Positions 25,197 through 32,368 of a DNA stretch of 64,000 nt are shown piece by piece (the first letter of the stretch is position 1; every line of letters begins with the position of its first letter). The notes under the pieces are model-generated. The model saw only the letters and a list, made by a program, of their open reading frames with translations, was not told where the DNA came from and did no database searches. This DNA is from Enterovibrio calviensis DSM 14347 (GTDB taxonomy: Bacteria; Pseudomonadota; Gammaproteobacteria; Enterobacterales; Vibrionaceae), in contig NZ_JHZA01000001.1 in the NCBI RefSeq assembly GCF_000621165.1, positions 930,001 to 994,000 on the forward strand, given 5' to 3'. A program made the position numbers and the translations under genes.

Positions 25197-26161
25197 GATG
25201 ATTCACTCTGATATTTTGATACAGCATAGTTAAGTGCTGTGTGTTTTGGGGTCAATATGAAAACATACAATGCATTTTGACTTGGATGATCAATGGAAGG
25301 ATAAAGCCTCAGAAAAACGTCTAGTTCGCACGTGTGAGGCAGGCTACTTTTAATACCGTTAAGCAATGAACTCCCTTCTTCGACTTCTGATTCCTTGTTC
25401 GAAAATACGTGAATGCTACCTACTGTATTGCTGTATGCGTATTCTGATTGATTAACGAAGTAGGGCTTTTCATCACTCGCCTTGAGAGAAAAAACCGCCA
25501 TGGTTACCATCATAAGAATCAATAAACATGAACTGATCATTAGAGGTGCTGATAGTCGACGTGTCGATGCGTTGTTTTCAGCATCGTTTTCACACTGGTT
25601 ATCTTTATCAACATCAGACGTTGTATTTTTCAAATCTTCAAGCGGTTCATTTGATGGGTGCTGAGTGTTTATTAATTCATCTTTATTGCTTTCTTTAACT
25701 CCACTGAATATTTCTTTTTTCTTTGGTTGATTGTTTTCCGAAATCTCCTGTTCCGCACTAGGTGCTTGTGATTTTTCTTTCTCTATTGCTGGTGAATTGT
25801 TTTCTATTACTGATTCGTTACTTACATTTCCGATGGTTAAGTTTCCATCAAAACTAATGATATATCCAACTTTGCTTATTGTTTTTATCTTTATGTCACT
25901 ATTATTACTTTTCTTGATTGATTTTCTCAATGTGGAAATGACATTGGTTAATGACTGATCTGAAACCACCGCATTGCCCCAGCAAGCTGAAAATAATTCA
26001 TCCTTACTGACACTAATGTCTGCATTGTCTAAAAGGTAGACGAAAACTTTTCCCGCTATTGGGCTTAGTGATTCCGAGTGTCCCGTTGAAAAGGAGAGTG
26101 TTCTTTTCCCAGTATCATAGACAGCATCAGAGAAACTATAAAGTTGAGAACTTTCGGGCAT
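25133..26161 (-). CDS. ToxR-like membrane-bound winged-helix transcriptional regulator
   Basis: A 342-residue one-component membrane regulator. Residues 10-105 are an OmpR/ToxR-type winged helix (SPIAGKVFVYLLDN, SVSKDELFSACWG, VVSDQSLTNVISTLRKSI, KTISKVGYII). Residues 110-200 form a long polar, low-complexity linker rich in E, N, K and S. A membrane helix follows at 204-226 (SAPLMISSCLLILMMVTMAV), then a 115-residue periplasmic domain with two cysteines (near 278 and 337), the number found in ToxR. The linker is unusually long. The 3' end overlaps the partner gene. It diverges from an outer-membrane barrel gene, a typical target type for ToxR relatives. Codons and base composition are more A+T-rich than the surrounding genes, which hints at horizontal origin. 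Confidence 0.85.
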   Translation of the reverse strand: MPESSQLYSFSDAVYDTGKRTLSFSTGHSESLSPIAGKVFVYLLDNADISVSKDELFSACWGNAVVSDQSLTNVISTLRKSIKKSNNSDIKIKTISKVGYIISFDGNLTIGNVSNESVIENNSPAIEKEKSQAPSAEQEISENNQPKKKEIFSGVKESNKDELINTQHPSNEPLEDLKNTTSDVDKDNQCENDAENNASTRRLSAPLMISSCLLILMMVTMAVFSLKASDEKPYFVNQSEYAYSNTVGSIHVFSNKESEVEEGSSLLNGIKSSLPHTCELDVFLRLYPSIDHPSQNALYVFILTPKHTALNYAVSKYQSESSWIALEAFFSEANLLCQSSLS

Positions 26162-26436
26162 TTATTTTTTCCAAAATAAAATCATAACTAATTAAAGCAA
26201 AGCAAGTTGGAAATGTCCACTGTGCGAAGTGCCTCAAGGACATTGGCCAGAAACTTCTCGCTTAACACCGATAATTGTTGACCAATTTTTGCCATTACCT
26301 GATGAACGATATTGAATGAATATTTCCTTGTGTATTTGAATATTATGAAAGGCTAATGTTTGGCTCTGAAGCCGGAGAAAACATAAAATCAAATAAAACA
26401 TTAGCTTATGGTAAAAATAACCATGAAAAAATCAGG

Positions 26437-26462
26437 TGGATTTCAAAGTGATTTGAAATCCA
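26437..26462. promoter_or_regulatory. Perfect 11-base inverted repeat upstream of the outer-membrane gene
   Basis: TGGATTTCAAA (26437-26447) and TTTGAAATCCA (26452-26462) are exact complements with a four-base spacer. A second, weaker dyad (ATGGT/ACCAT) lies at 26408-26424. They sit in the 508-base, A+T-rich, gene-free gap between the ToxR-like gene and the barrel gene, about 210 bases before the latter's start. Either an operator or the stem of a leader or terminator is possible. An in-frame extension of the barrel ORF from 26469 has no signal-peptide sense. Confidence 0.5.
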
Positions 26463-26669
26463 TTTGATTTGCATTTAGACCGCTCGTCCCATTTTTTAGA
26501 GAATGGCCGCCGAATTCATGACCTGTATCAAACTGGCTCATTGCAGCATGCACTCAACGTGGTGCGAAAATCCAATGCGGTGGCTTATACAGGCTTACAA
26601 ATGATAATAGAGCCTTCTGTGTTATACGGGGCTCAAACCAAATGCAAACACAATAGAGTAGTATTCGTA

Positions 26670-27362
26670 ATGAGAAAAAAAATTCACTTCGCAGCAATCG
26701 CTTTGGCTTTTACTTCTACATCTTCATTTGCCGCGACACCATTTAACAATGATGCATTGTACCTTGGTTTTGATATTGGTTTCCTTAATACAGATTCAGA
26801 ACTGATATCGGATTTGGGTAATAGTCAGATGGACTCGACGCTTGGCGGATTGGGTGGAGCAATTGATGACTCAATTTATAATGATCTAAAACTCGGTTAC
26901 AAATTCAATGATAATTTGCGTGCATATGCTTTTTGGCGTGTGACGAGTGAAGATTCAGCGCAAACGAGAGTATTATCCTCTAATCAAGTTCAATTAGGTA
27001 CGGTTGATATTAAGCGTCAGGAAACCATTGGTGGTTTAGGGTTGGACTACATGCTGCCGATTAATGACAGAATGTATTGGGTTGTTGGTGGTAGTCTTGG
27101 TCGCTATTCATCAGAAGTTGAGATGGAGTCAAAATCAATGTTTGGCTTTGCCGATAAAACAAACATTGAATCTAGTGGTTTGGCTGTGGGTTTGAATACC
27201 AGTATTGGCTACGCGCTTAATGAAAACTGGGCGTTTGAATCTGGTGTTAACTATATGCGCCTTAATGGGAACTCTACCAAATTCGAAAATAGCGGTGCAG
27301 ATCTAGAATATAAGAACGAAAACCAGTTTGGTTTCTTTGCTGGTGTTAATTATACCTTCTAG
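26670..27362 (+). CDS. Outer-membrane beta-barrel protein (OmpA/OmpW-like porin fold)
   Basis: About 230 residues from the ATG at 26670 (MRKKIHFAAIALAFTSTSSF), signal peptide cleaved after FAA. The open frame extends to 26469, but the added part is not protein-like. Repeated amphipathic strands of the type DLKLGYKFNDNLRAYAFWRV and LAVGLNTSIGYALNENWAFE end in NQFGFFAGVNYTF, with the terminal aromatic barrel signal. It resembles the eight-stranded OmpA-like/outer-membrane protein beta-barrel domain. It diverges from the ToxR-like regulator, so it is a candidate target. Its ligand or role is unknown. Confidence 0.8.
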   Translation: MRKKIHFAAIALAFTSTSSFAATPFNNDALYLGFDIGFLNTDSELISDLGNSQMDSTLGGLGGAIDDSIYNDLKLGYKFNDNLRAYAFWRVTSEDSAQTRVLSSNQVQLGTVDIKRQETIGGLGLDYMLPINDRMYWVVGGSLGRYSSEVEMESKSMFGFADKTNIESSGLAVGLNTSIGYALNENWAFESGVNYMRLNGNSTKFENSGADLEYKNENQFGFFAGVNYTF

Positions 27363-27473
27363 AGAATAGTCATCAATCGCGATGGTATTTATTGAAAACT
27401 AGAGTCATTAACGTAAAAGGTTCGCACATAGGGATGAAGTGCGGATCTTAATGAAAATCAAAATGTGAAACTT

Positions 27474-28088
27474 ATGCGAACACTATTATTAGTACTCTCT
27501 CTTTTATCCCTTTCGGCATGCACTATCGGCGTTAATCTTCCGGAAACAGACAAAAGCAGTACATGCGGACAGCACTGTATCGCAAACGTTGAAGTACTTG
27601 TTGACCCGACCAAGAGCGCAAAAGAAGAAATCGAACAGTCAGCGCTTCAAGGCTATGAAATCAATTTCTATCAGGCCGTTGCTAACGTGACTAGAACTGA
27701 GTTGTTGAACAGTAACTATTCCGTTGCTGATGGCAACGTCCTTACTGTTGGCAGAACTGATTTTCCACACTATGCCATTGCCTACCACATTGAACACAAA
27801 GAATTGTCTATTCCGAGTACGGTGTTTGGCGAGAGCCATGCGAAAGCAGAAATCGTCTACGAGCTCTTTGATAGCAGTAACCAACTGCTCCTGACACAAA
27901 GAGAAACCTGCTCATTTTCCGATGAAATGTCGAGTGGTGAAACGACTTCCCATTTATTGATGCCTTTCGATAGCCTTTTTGCGGTTTCTTTCACTGAGTT
28001 TCTAGGACGTGTCTGGATCACTACAGTGGAAGATTGCAGCCATCGGTTCATAGAGAAAGTCAATGTCATCGCGAACAATGCGCACTAG
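27474..28088 (+). CDS. Lipoprotein, function unknown
   Basis: A 204-residue lipoprotein from the ATG at 27474 (MRTLLLVLSLLSLSAC lipobox); a GTG three codons earlier is equally possible. The mature domain has a CGQHC motif near the N-terminus and beta-rich segments with no recognised family (FPHYAIAYHIEHKELSIPST, AEIVYELFDSSNQLLLTQRE). The CxxxC-like pair and two later cysteines (ETCSF, VEDCSH) suggest disulfides in the periplasm. Its 3' end overlaps the upstream open frame of the protease, whose true start is later. Confidence 0.65.
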   Translation: MRTLLLVLSLLSLSACTIGVNLPETDKSSTCGQHCIANVEVLVDPTKSAKEEIEQSALQGYEINFYQAVANVTRTELLNSNYSVADGNVLTVGRTDFPHYAIAYHIEHKELSIPSTVFGESHAKAEIVYELFDSSNQLLLTQRETCSFSDEMSSGETTSHLLMPFDSLFAVSFTEFLGRVWITTVEDCSHRFIEKVNVIANNAH

Positions 28089-28155
28089 TTTTCACCCTAG
28101 GGTTGCTACTAGCACCGGAACGGTTGCCCTCTTTTACTCTACTTTTGGAAAATAT

Positions 28156-29382
28156 ATGAAAAACGTCTTTGGGTTTCTTTCTTTAGCGATCGCGACTGTA
28201 TGCTCGGTGAGCACCACTGTTTCTGCTTCAGAGGCCGCTTTGAAGGATTCGCCTTTCTCTCCGTATATTTTGAACGGTTCAGACACGGATATTTCGGAGG
28301 CGCCTTGGCAAGCCTATGTTGAATCCCATTTGTTTGACAAAGTGGGACGCTGTGGAGGCACCGTGATTGAAGACAATAAAACGGGTGAAGCCAAATGGAT
28401 TCTAACGGCGGCACATTGTTTTGATATTGATTACGACATAAGCGGGATCGTCATTACGATGCTGCCTCAAGATGCAGCGGACGTATTTGTATCAACAGGC
28501 GAAGCCGACACACAAGCACCTGAATTTAAGGCGAGAGCTGTTTCTGCCCGAAAAGTGTATATCCATGCTGGCTGGGACAATGAAAGTCACTCAATGAATG
28601 CAGACATCGCATTGATCGAATTGGATTCGTCTGTAGCGTCTCCGGCCAAAGCCATTAAGATCGCGTCGACCTCTGTGCAAGCTGCTTATGACAATGCTGC
28701 ATGGCAGAATCGCTATGCGCCTGAGAAATCGCAACTTATTAGCGGCTATGGTTTTATCAATCCCCGTCACAGCCAGTTCGATATGCCACGCAAGCTGCAA
28801 TCGGTAAACACCTACGCAATTACGGATGAAGCGTGCCGACAAGAGTTCAACACATTTTCAAATCAACATGATGCGCTATTGCCTTCCATGTTAGATGACG
28901 ACAATGCATTTATTTGTGCAGGTGCTGAATCGGTCGGGAGTATTAATCCCATCGATCAGATTGGCGCCTGTCAGGGTGACTCAGGTGGCCCAATGGTGTG
29001 GAAAGATACTCACTCTCAGGAGCAGTACCTGGTAGGAGTGACGAGTTGGGGTGGAAGCTACTTTGGGTCTATTTACCGCTGCGGTAATACCTCAGCAGTT
29101 TACACGCAAGTTTCAAACTATACCGCGTGGATAGAAGCGTGCATGGATGGCATTTGCAATGAAGCCAAAGTCATCAAACGGGCTGATGATCCTGGAACCG
29201 GCACCACAACAACACCAGACACCGATAATGGGACGGATACAAAAACGATTGTACCGCCAACAACGAATAAAAAGGGTGGATCTGGTGGCTCGATTGGTTG
29301 GCTGTCTCTGCCATTCCTAATCGTAATTTCTCTACGCCGCCGTAATGCCGCGCTTGCGAAAAACCTTCGCAGTGCTCGCTAA
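28156..29382 (+). CDS. Trypsin-like serine protease with GlyGly-CTERM sorting signal
   Basis: About 408 residues from the ATG at 28156 (MKNVFGFLSLAIATVCSVST), signal peptide ending SASEA. The S1 peptidase triad is complete: TAAHCF, NADIALIEL and QGDSGGPMVW. After the protease domain comes a Thr/Pro/Asp-rich linker (about 355-380), then GGSGGSIGWLSLPFLIVISL and RRRN: a Gly-rich motif, a single membrane helix and a basic tail. This is the GlyGly-CTERM layout, processed by rhombosortase and exported by type II secretion, as for VesB in Vibrio cholerae. No rhombosortase gene is in this window. The 31 codons upstream of 28156 are in frame but lack a signal. Confidence 0.9.
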   Translation: MKNVFGFLSLAIATVCSVSTTVSASEAALKDSPFSPYILNGSDTDISEAPWQAYVESHLFDKVGRCGGTVIEDNKTGEAKWILTAAHCFDIDYDISGIVITMLPQDAADVFVSTGEADTQAPEFKARAVSARKVYIHAGWDNESHSMNADIALIELDSSVASPAKAIKIASTSVQAAYDNAAWQNRYAPEKSQLISGYGFINPRHSQFDMPRKLQSVNTYAITDEACRQEFNTFSNQHDALLPSMLDDDNAFICAGAESVGSINPIDQIGACQGDSGGPMVWKDTHSQEQYLVGVTSWGGSYFGSIYRCGNTSAVYTQVSNYTAWIEACMDGICNEAKVIKRADDPGTGTTTTPDTDNGTDTKTIVPPTTNKKGGSGGSIGWLSLPFLIVISLRRRNAALAKNLRSAR

Positions 29383-29587
29383 GCAACACCAAGTTGTTCC
29401 CGCGAGCGGGTTAGTTAACAACGCACGATAACTACATATTCCCCAAATAGTTTTTAGGAGGTGGGTGCTGCCAATTAAAGGTGACAAAGATTGCCTGTGC
29501 AGCTTTAGAACAATGGCTTAAACAAGCATAAATACAATCAGGTGAATACATTACCTGAAAACAATAATAATCAAATGGAGAACGTAA

Positions 29588-30085
29588 ATGTCTATTGTCA
29601 CTTTTCAAGGAAACGAACTGAACATCATGGGTAACTTCCCAGCCGAAGGCGATGCTGCGCCATCTTTCGTGCTGTGTGCTGATGACTTGTCAGATATCAC
29701 GTTGGCTGACTTTTCGGGTAAAAAATTGATACTCAATATTTTCCCTAGTATCGATACCCCAGTGTGTGCGAACAGTGTCAGAGCTTTCAATGAAATCGCG
29801 GGAAGCCAAGAAAATACGACCGTTCTATGTGTTTCTGCAGATTTGCCTTTTGCGGCAGGGCGTTTTTGTGGTGCCGAAGGTATTGAGAATGTAAAAATGG
29901 CGTCTCTATTCCGTTCTGAGTGCTTTGCCACTGATTATGGCGTTGCGATTTCGGAAGGCCCACTTCGCGGTTTGGCGACAAGGGCGGTGATCGTGATTAA
30001 CGAGAAAGGCACGGTTGTTTATAGCGAGCGAGTTTCTGAGGTAATTGAAGAGCCTTCATATGGCGCAGCGTTGAACGCGCTATAG
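29588..30085 (+). CDS. tpx: Thiol peroxidase
   Basis: A 165-residue atypical 2-Cys peroxiredoxin that reduces lipid and organic hydroperoxides with thioredoxin. The peroxidatic cysteine is in PSIDTPVCANSVRAFNE (near residue 61) and the resolving cysteine in GRFCGAEGIENVKMAS (near 95), both at Tpx positions. Start ATG 29588 follows AATGGAGAACG. A small gene follows seven bases later. The 205-base upstream gap holds its promoter and an AGGAGGTGGGTGC stretch not connected to an ORF. Confidence 0.96.
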   Translation: MSIVTFQGNELNIMGNFPAEGDAAPSFVLCADDLSDITLADFSGKKLILNIFPSIDTPVCANSVRAFNEIAGSQENTTVLCVSADLPFAAGRFCGAEGIENVKMASLFRSECFATDYGVAISEGPLRGLATRAVIVINEKGTVVYSERVSEVIEEPSYGAALNAL

Positions 30086-30091
30086 TCACTC

Positions 30092-30349
30092 ATGATGCTT
30101 CAGTTAACAAGGTTACTTGAAGAGTATCAAGCCTTAACCGGCCAAGAAGGCTTGCATATCGATGAATTGAGTGCGCTGGTTAAGTGCTTGTATATCAAAA
30201 GTAAGTACCTGGAAGTAACAGATAAAACGACACTTCGTTCGCTAACACTTCAGCGGGTCAAACAAGAGATTGTGTGGTGTGAAAACACTGAGAAATATGA
30301 ATCTATTGATGTGATGAAGTGTATGTATAACCTCATTGAGAGCTCGTAA
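30092..30349 (+). CDS. Small hypothetical protein downstream of tpx
   Basis: An 85-residue soluble helical protein (LLEEYQALTGQEGLHIDELS, then LVKCLYIKSKYLEV). Its start is at 30092 or 30095, seven to ten bases after the tpx stop and without a clear ribosome-binding site, so translation may be coupled to tpx. A strong terminator follows. No family recognised. Confidence 0.6.
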   Translation: MMLQLTRLLEEYQALTGQEGLHIDELSALVKCLYIKSKYLEVTDKTTLRSLTLQRVKQEIVWCENTEKYESIDVMKCMYNLIESS

Positions 30350-30391
30350 ACTTATCTAGGTCGCGGGTTATCTTTGTGGTTGAAGCCAATT

Positions 30392-30420
30392 AAAAGCAGC
30401 GAGTTATCGCTGCTTTTTTT
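30392..30420 (+). terminator. Rho-independent terminator of the tpx transcript
   Basis: AGCAGCGA (30395-30402), loop GTTA, TCGCTGCT (30407-30414), then seven T. Confidence 0.9.
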
Positions 30421-30508
30421 CAACAACCGAATGGCAATCGCTCAATGTGTTGCATTCTGGGAAGCGAGGCTCACAAGGGGAAATGTAAAGAAGGCAAGTT
30501 GTTTTGGG

Positions 30509-30793
30509 CTATTTCACTCTAAATAAACAGTGCTCTGCCGTACCAATTTTGAAACTGACCGATTGGGAAAGCTTCAGTTGGTCTAACTCATCAATCATGT
30601 AATCAGTGTAGTGATGACGTTTCATCCATTGCATCGGCTCGGTGAAGCTGTCTTCGCTGATCACGAAGGTATCATTGTTCAACGTACTTTCTCGCACATT
30701 GACTATCCACATTCTTTGATGGAACTCGCTTGTGCGGTGGAGTTTGCCAATCAGGTTTTTGTTTAACTGCTTGAAGAATTGCGTGACCTTCAC
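30509..30793 (-). CDS. Small hypothetical protein
   Basis: About 94 residues if translation starts at the GTG at 30793 (VKVTQFFKQLNKNLIGKLHR), nine bases after a GGGAG site. The open frame runs to 30820, but that extension comes from the end of the neighbouring repeat element. The sequence is mixed alpha/beta with EDSFTEPMQWMKRHHYTDYM in the middle. No signal peptide or known domain. Confidence 0.5.
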   Translation of the reverse strand: MKVTQFFKQLNKNLIGKLHRTSEFHQRMWIVNVRESTLNNDTFVISEDSFTEPMQWMKRHHYTDYMIDELDQLKLSQSVSFKIGTAEHCLFRVK

Positions 30794-30811
30794 CGATCTT
30801 GTCTCCCTATC

Positions 30812-31077
30812 TATACCCAAGTAACCTGAAGATGCTCGATTTCAGAGGCCATCAGAGTGTTCAATTCAAGGCAAATTCTTGTAAGAATAGTCATTCTATT
30901 TCACGGGAATTTAACGATGAAGTGGGCACTCTGATGGCCTCCCTTCGGGCGAGTTTACTGACGCCATGCTCGGTGTTGTCCCTTTTTGATGGAGCGCACT
31001 ACATCGGCAAAGGGACGCCTTGATCATAACGTCAGTAAAGCTCGCTGAATCCTGCATCTTCAGGTTGCTTGGGTATA
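30812..31077 (+). repeat. Full-length MITE-like element with terminal inverted repeats
   Basis: A 266-base element bounded by TATACCCAAGTAACCTGAAG (left) and CTTCAGGTTGCTTGGGTATA (right), near-perfect inverted termini. Inside, GAGGCCATCAGAGTG (30845-30859) and CACTCTGATGGCCTC (30927-30941) form a 15-base perfect inverted repeat. The right third carries ACATCGGCAAAGGGACGCC and a CATAACGTCAGTAAAGCTCG block that recurs at 31459-31561. It encodes no protein; a 74-codon ORF across it is a by-product. A further degraded terminus follows at 31078-31105. Half copies occur at 14637-14712 and 62532-62605. Confidence 0.8.
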
Positions 31078-31458
31078 TGCTGAATCTTCTGGTTACTTGG
31101 GTATATGTCGTTGAAACAGAATAATATGAGTCACCGTTGTTTTAAACAAAAATACCTTATCACTTTGAAGAAATACTGTGTGTTGCTGTAAGGACATGGA
31201 CTGACTGTGCATGTCGCAGTGGCACTCTTATTTTCTTTCAACCTTCGTTTCGTTTTCCGTCAGCAGCGGGTGCATGAGACTGGTCGCATTTGTATGGGTT
31301 TCATGGATTCATAGATTCATAGTTGTGTGGTTTATAAATCTAGTTTGTAGATTGAATTTCCCTCCCTGAACAAGATTTAAGACATCGTGGGTTTCAAGGG
31401 TTTTCTATATTTTCACGCGAGCAATAATTTATCATTCCGTTTGTGTCCCCGAGTTTTT

Positions 31459-31561
31459 CTTGTCCCTTTTTGATGGCGCTCACTACATCGGCAAAGGGGC
31501 GCCTAGATCATAACGTCAGTCAAGCTCGCTGAATCATGCATTTTCAGGTCGTTAGGGTATT
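31459..31561 (+). repeat. Right-end fragment of the MITE-like element
   Basis: About 100 bases matching the right third of the element at 30812-31077 (GTCCCTTTTTGATGG start, CACTACATCGGCAAAGG, CGTCAGTCAAGCTCGCTGAA, then GCATTTTCAGGTCGTTAGGGTAT) with scattered substitutions. The surrounding gene-free stretch 31106-31780 is A+T-rich, and I see no gene or known RNA in it. Confidence 0.75.
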
Positions 31562-31805
31562 GAGGCTGGCCAAAAAAGACGTTTGATTTGTCAATCTTCT
31601 CGAAATGTCTCGGTTTATTATGCGTCTGATGATCTTGCTTTGCGTTCAAATAAAGTTTCAAACTTGAAGAATAAATTCAGTCTGTTGAAAGAAGTTGATG
31701 CTGTGTGTTGGTAAAGGCTAGGTTCATTGGTTTTTAACAATAATACATTCAAGTGATTAAGCCATATCGTCAGGTGACTTAATGACTGAGCAATGTGGAG
31801 AAGAA

Positions 31806-32279
31806 ATGATGAGTGGATTTGTACTCGGAAAACGTTCTCTTCAAGAACTCAAAGGCGTTCATTCTGATCTCGTTGGGGTTGTCGAGCGCGCCATCGAAAT
31901 CTCGGTACAAGATTTCTCCGTGCATGACGGAATGCGAACATTCGCCGAACAACAAGAGCTGGTAGCGAGAGGTGCTAGTAAAACACTTAACTCTCGCCAC
32001 TTGTCGGGTCATGCGGTTGATCTCGTACCTTATATCAATGGAAAACTGCGTTGGGAGTGGGACCCCATTTATGATATTGCGGAAGCAGTTCGTGTGGCGG
32101 CGCGTGAAAAAGGTATCGAGCTTCGCTGGGGTGGTTCTTGGACGATGCTTACAGACTCAGATGACTCCCCAGAAGATATGATGGCAGATTATGCAGCCCG
32201 CTGTCGTAGGGCTAACAAAAAGCCATTTTTTGATGGTGCTCACTTCGAGCTGCCCAGTGCGACCTATCCGTCTACGTGA
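31806..32279 (+). CDS. M15-family peptidoglycan peptidase (endolysin-like L-alanyl-D-glutamate or D-Ala-D-Ala peptidase)
   Basis: A 157-residue protein starting at the ATG 31806, five bases after a GGAG. The M15/VanY zinc motif is present: SRHLSGHAVDLVPY (His and Asp ligands) and DGAHFELP (final His), with the FSVHDGMRTFAEQQELVARG stretch typical of phage endolysins of the T5/A500 type. There is no signal peptide, and the length equals phage lysins, which points to a captured phage gene. No holin or other phage gene is adjacent. It ends at a bidirectional terminator. Confidence 0.88.
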   Translation: MMSGFVLGKRSLQELKGVHSDLVGVVERAIEISVQDFSVHDGMRTFAEQQELVARGASKTLNSRHLSGHAVDLVPYINGKLRWEWDPIYDIAEAVRVAAREKGIELRWGGSWTMLTDSDDSPEDMMADYAARCRRANKKPFFDGAHFELPSATYPST

Positions 32280-32335
32280 AGGTGAAGGCGACGGCGAGGT
32301 TGACGGTGAGGTTTAAGTATTCGTGGAAAGAGTAC

Positions 32336-32361
32336 TGAGGGGCGGTAAACGCCCCTCATTT
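32336..32361. terminator. Bidirectional terminator
   Basis: TGAGGGGCG (32336-32344) and CGCCCCTCA (32350-32358) with loop GTAAA, then TTTATT. It lies between the convergent peptidase and DUF2339 genes. Confidence 0.8.
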
Positions 32362-32368
32362 ATTATGA

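Noticed and set aside
26469-26669. N-terminal extension of the barrel protein
   Set aside because: The extension lacks signal-peptide features and places a good signal peptide 67 residues inside the protein. The ATG at 26670 is preferred.
30799-31023. 74-codon ORF (MSPYLYPSNLKMLDFRGHQS...)
   Set aside because: The same peptide, NLKMLDFRGHQSVQFKANSC, is read from other repeat copies at 14600-14720 and 62507-62600. It is a product of the dispersed repeat.
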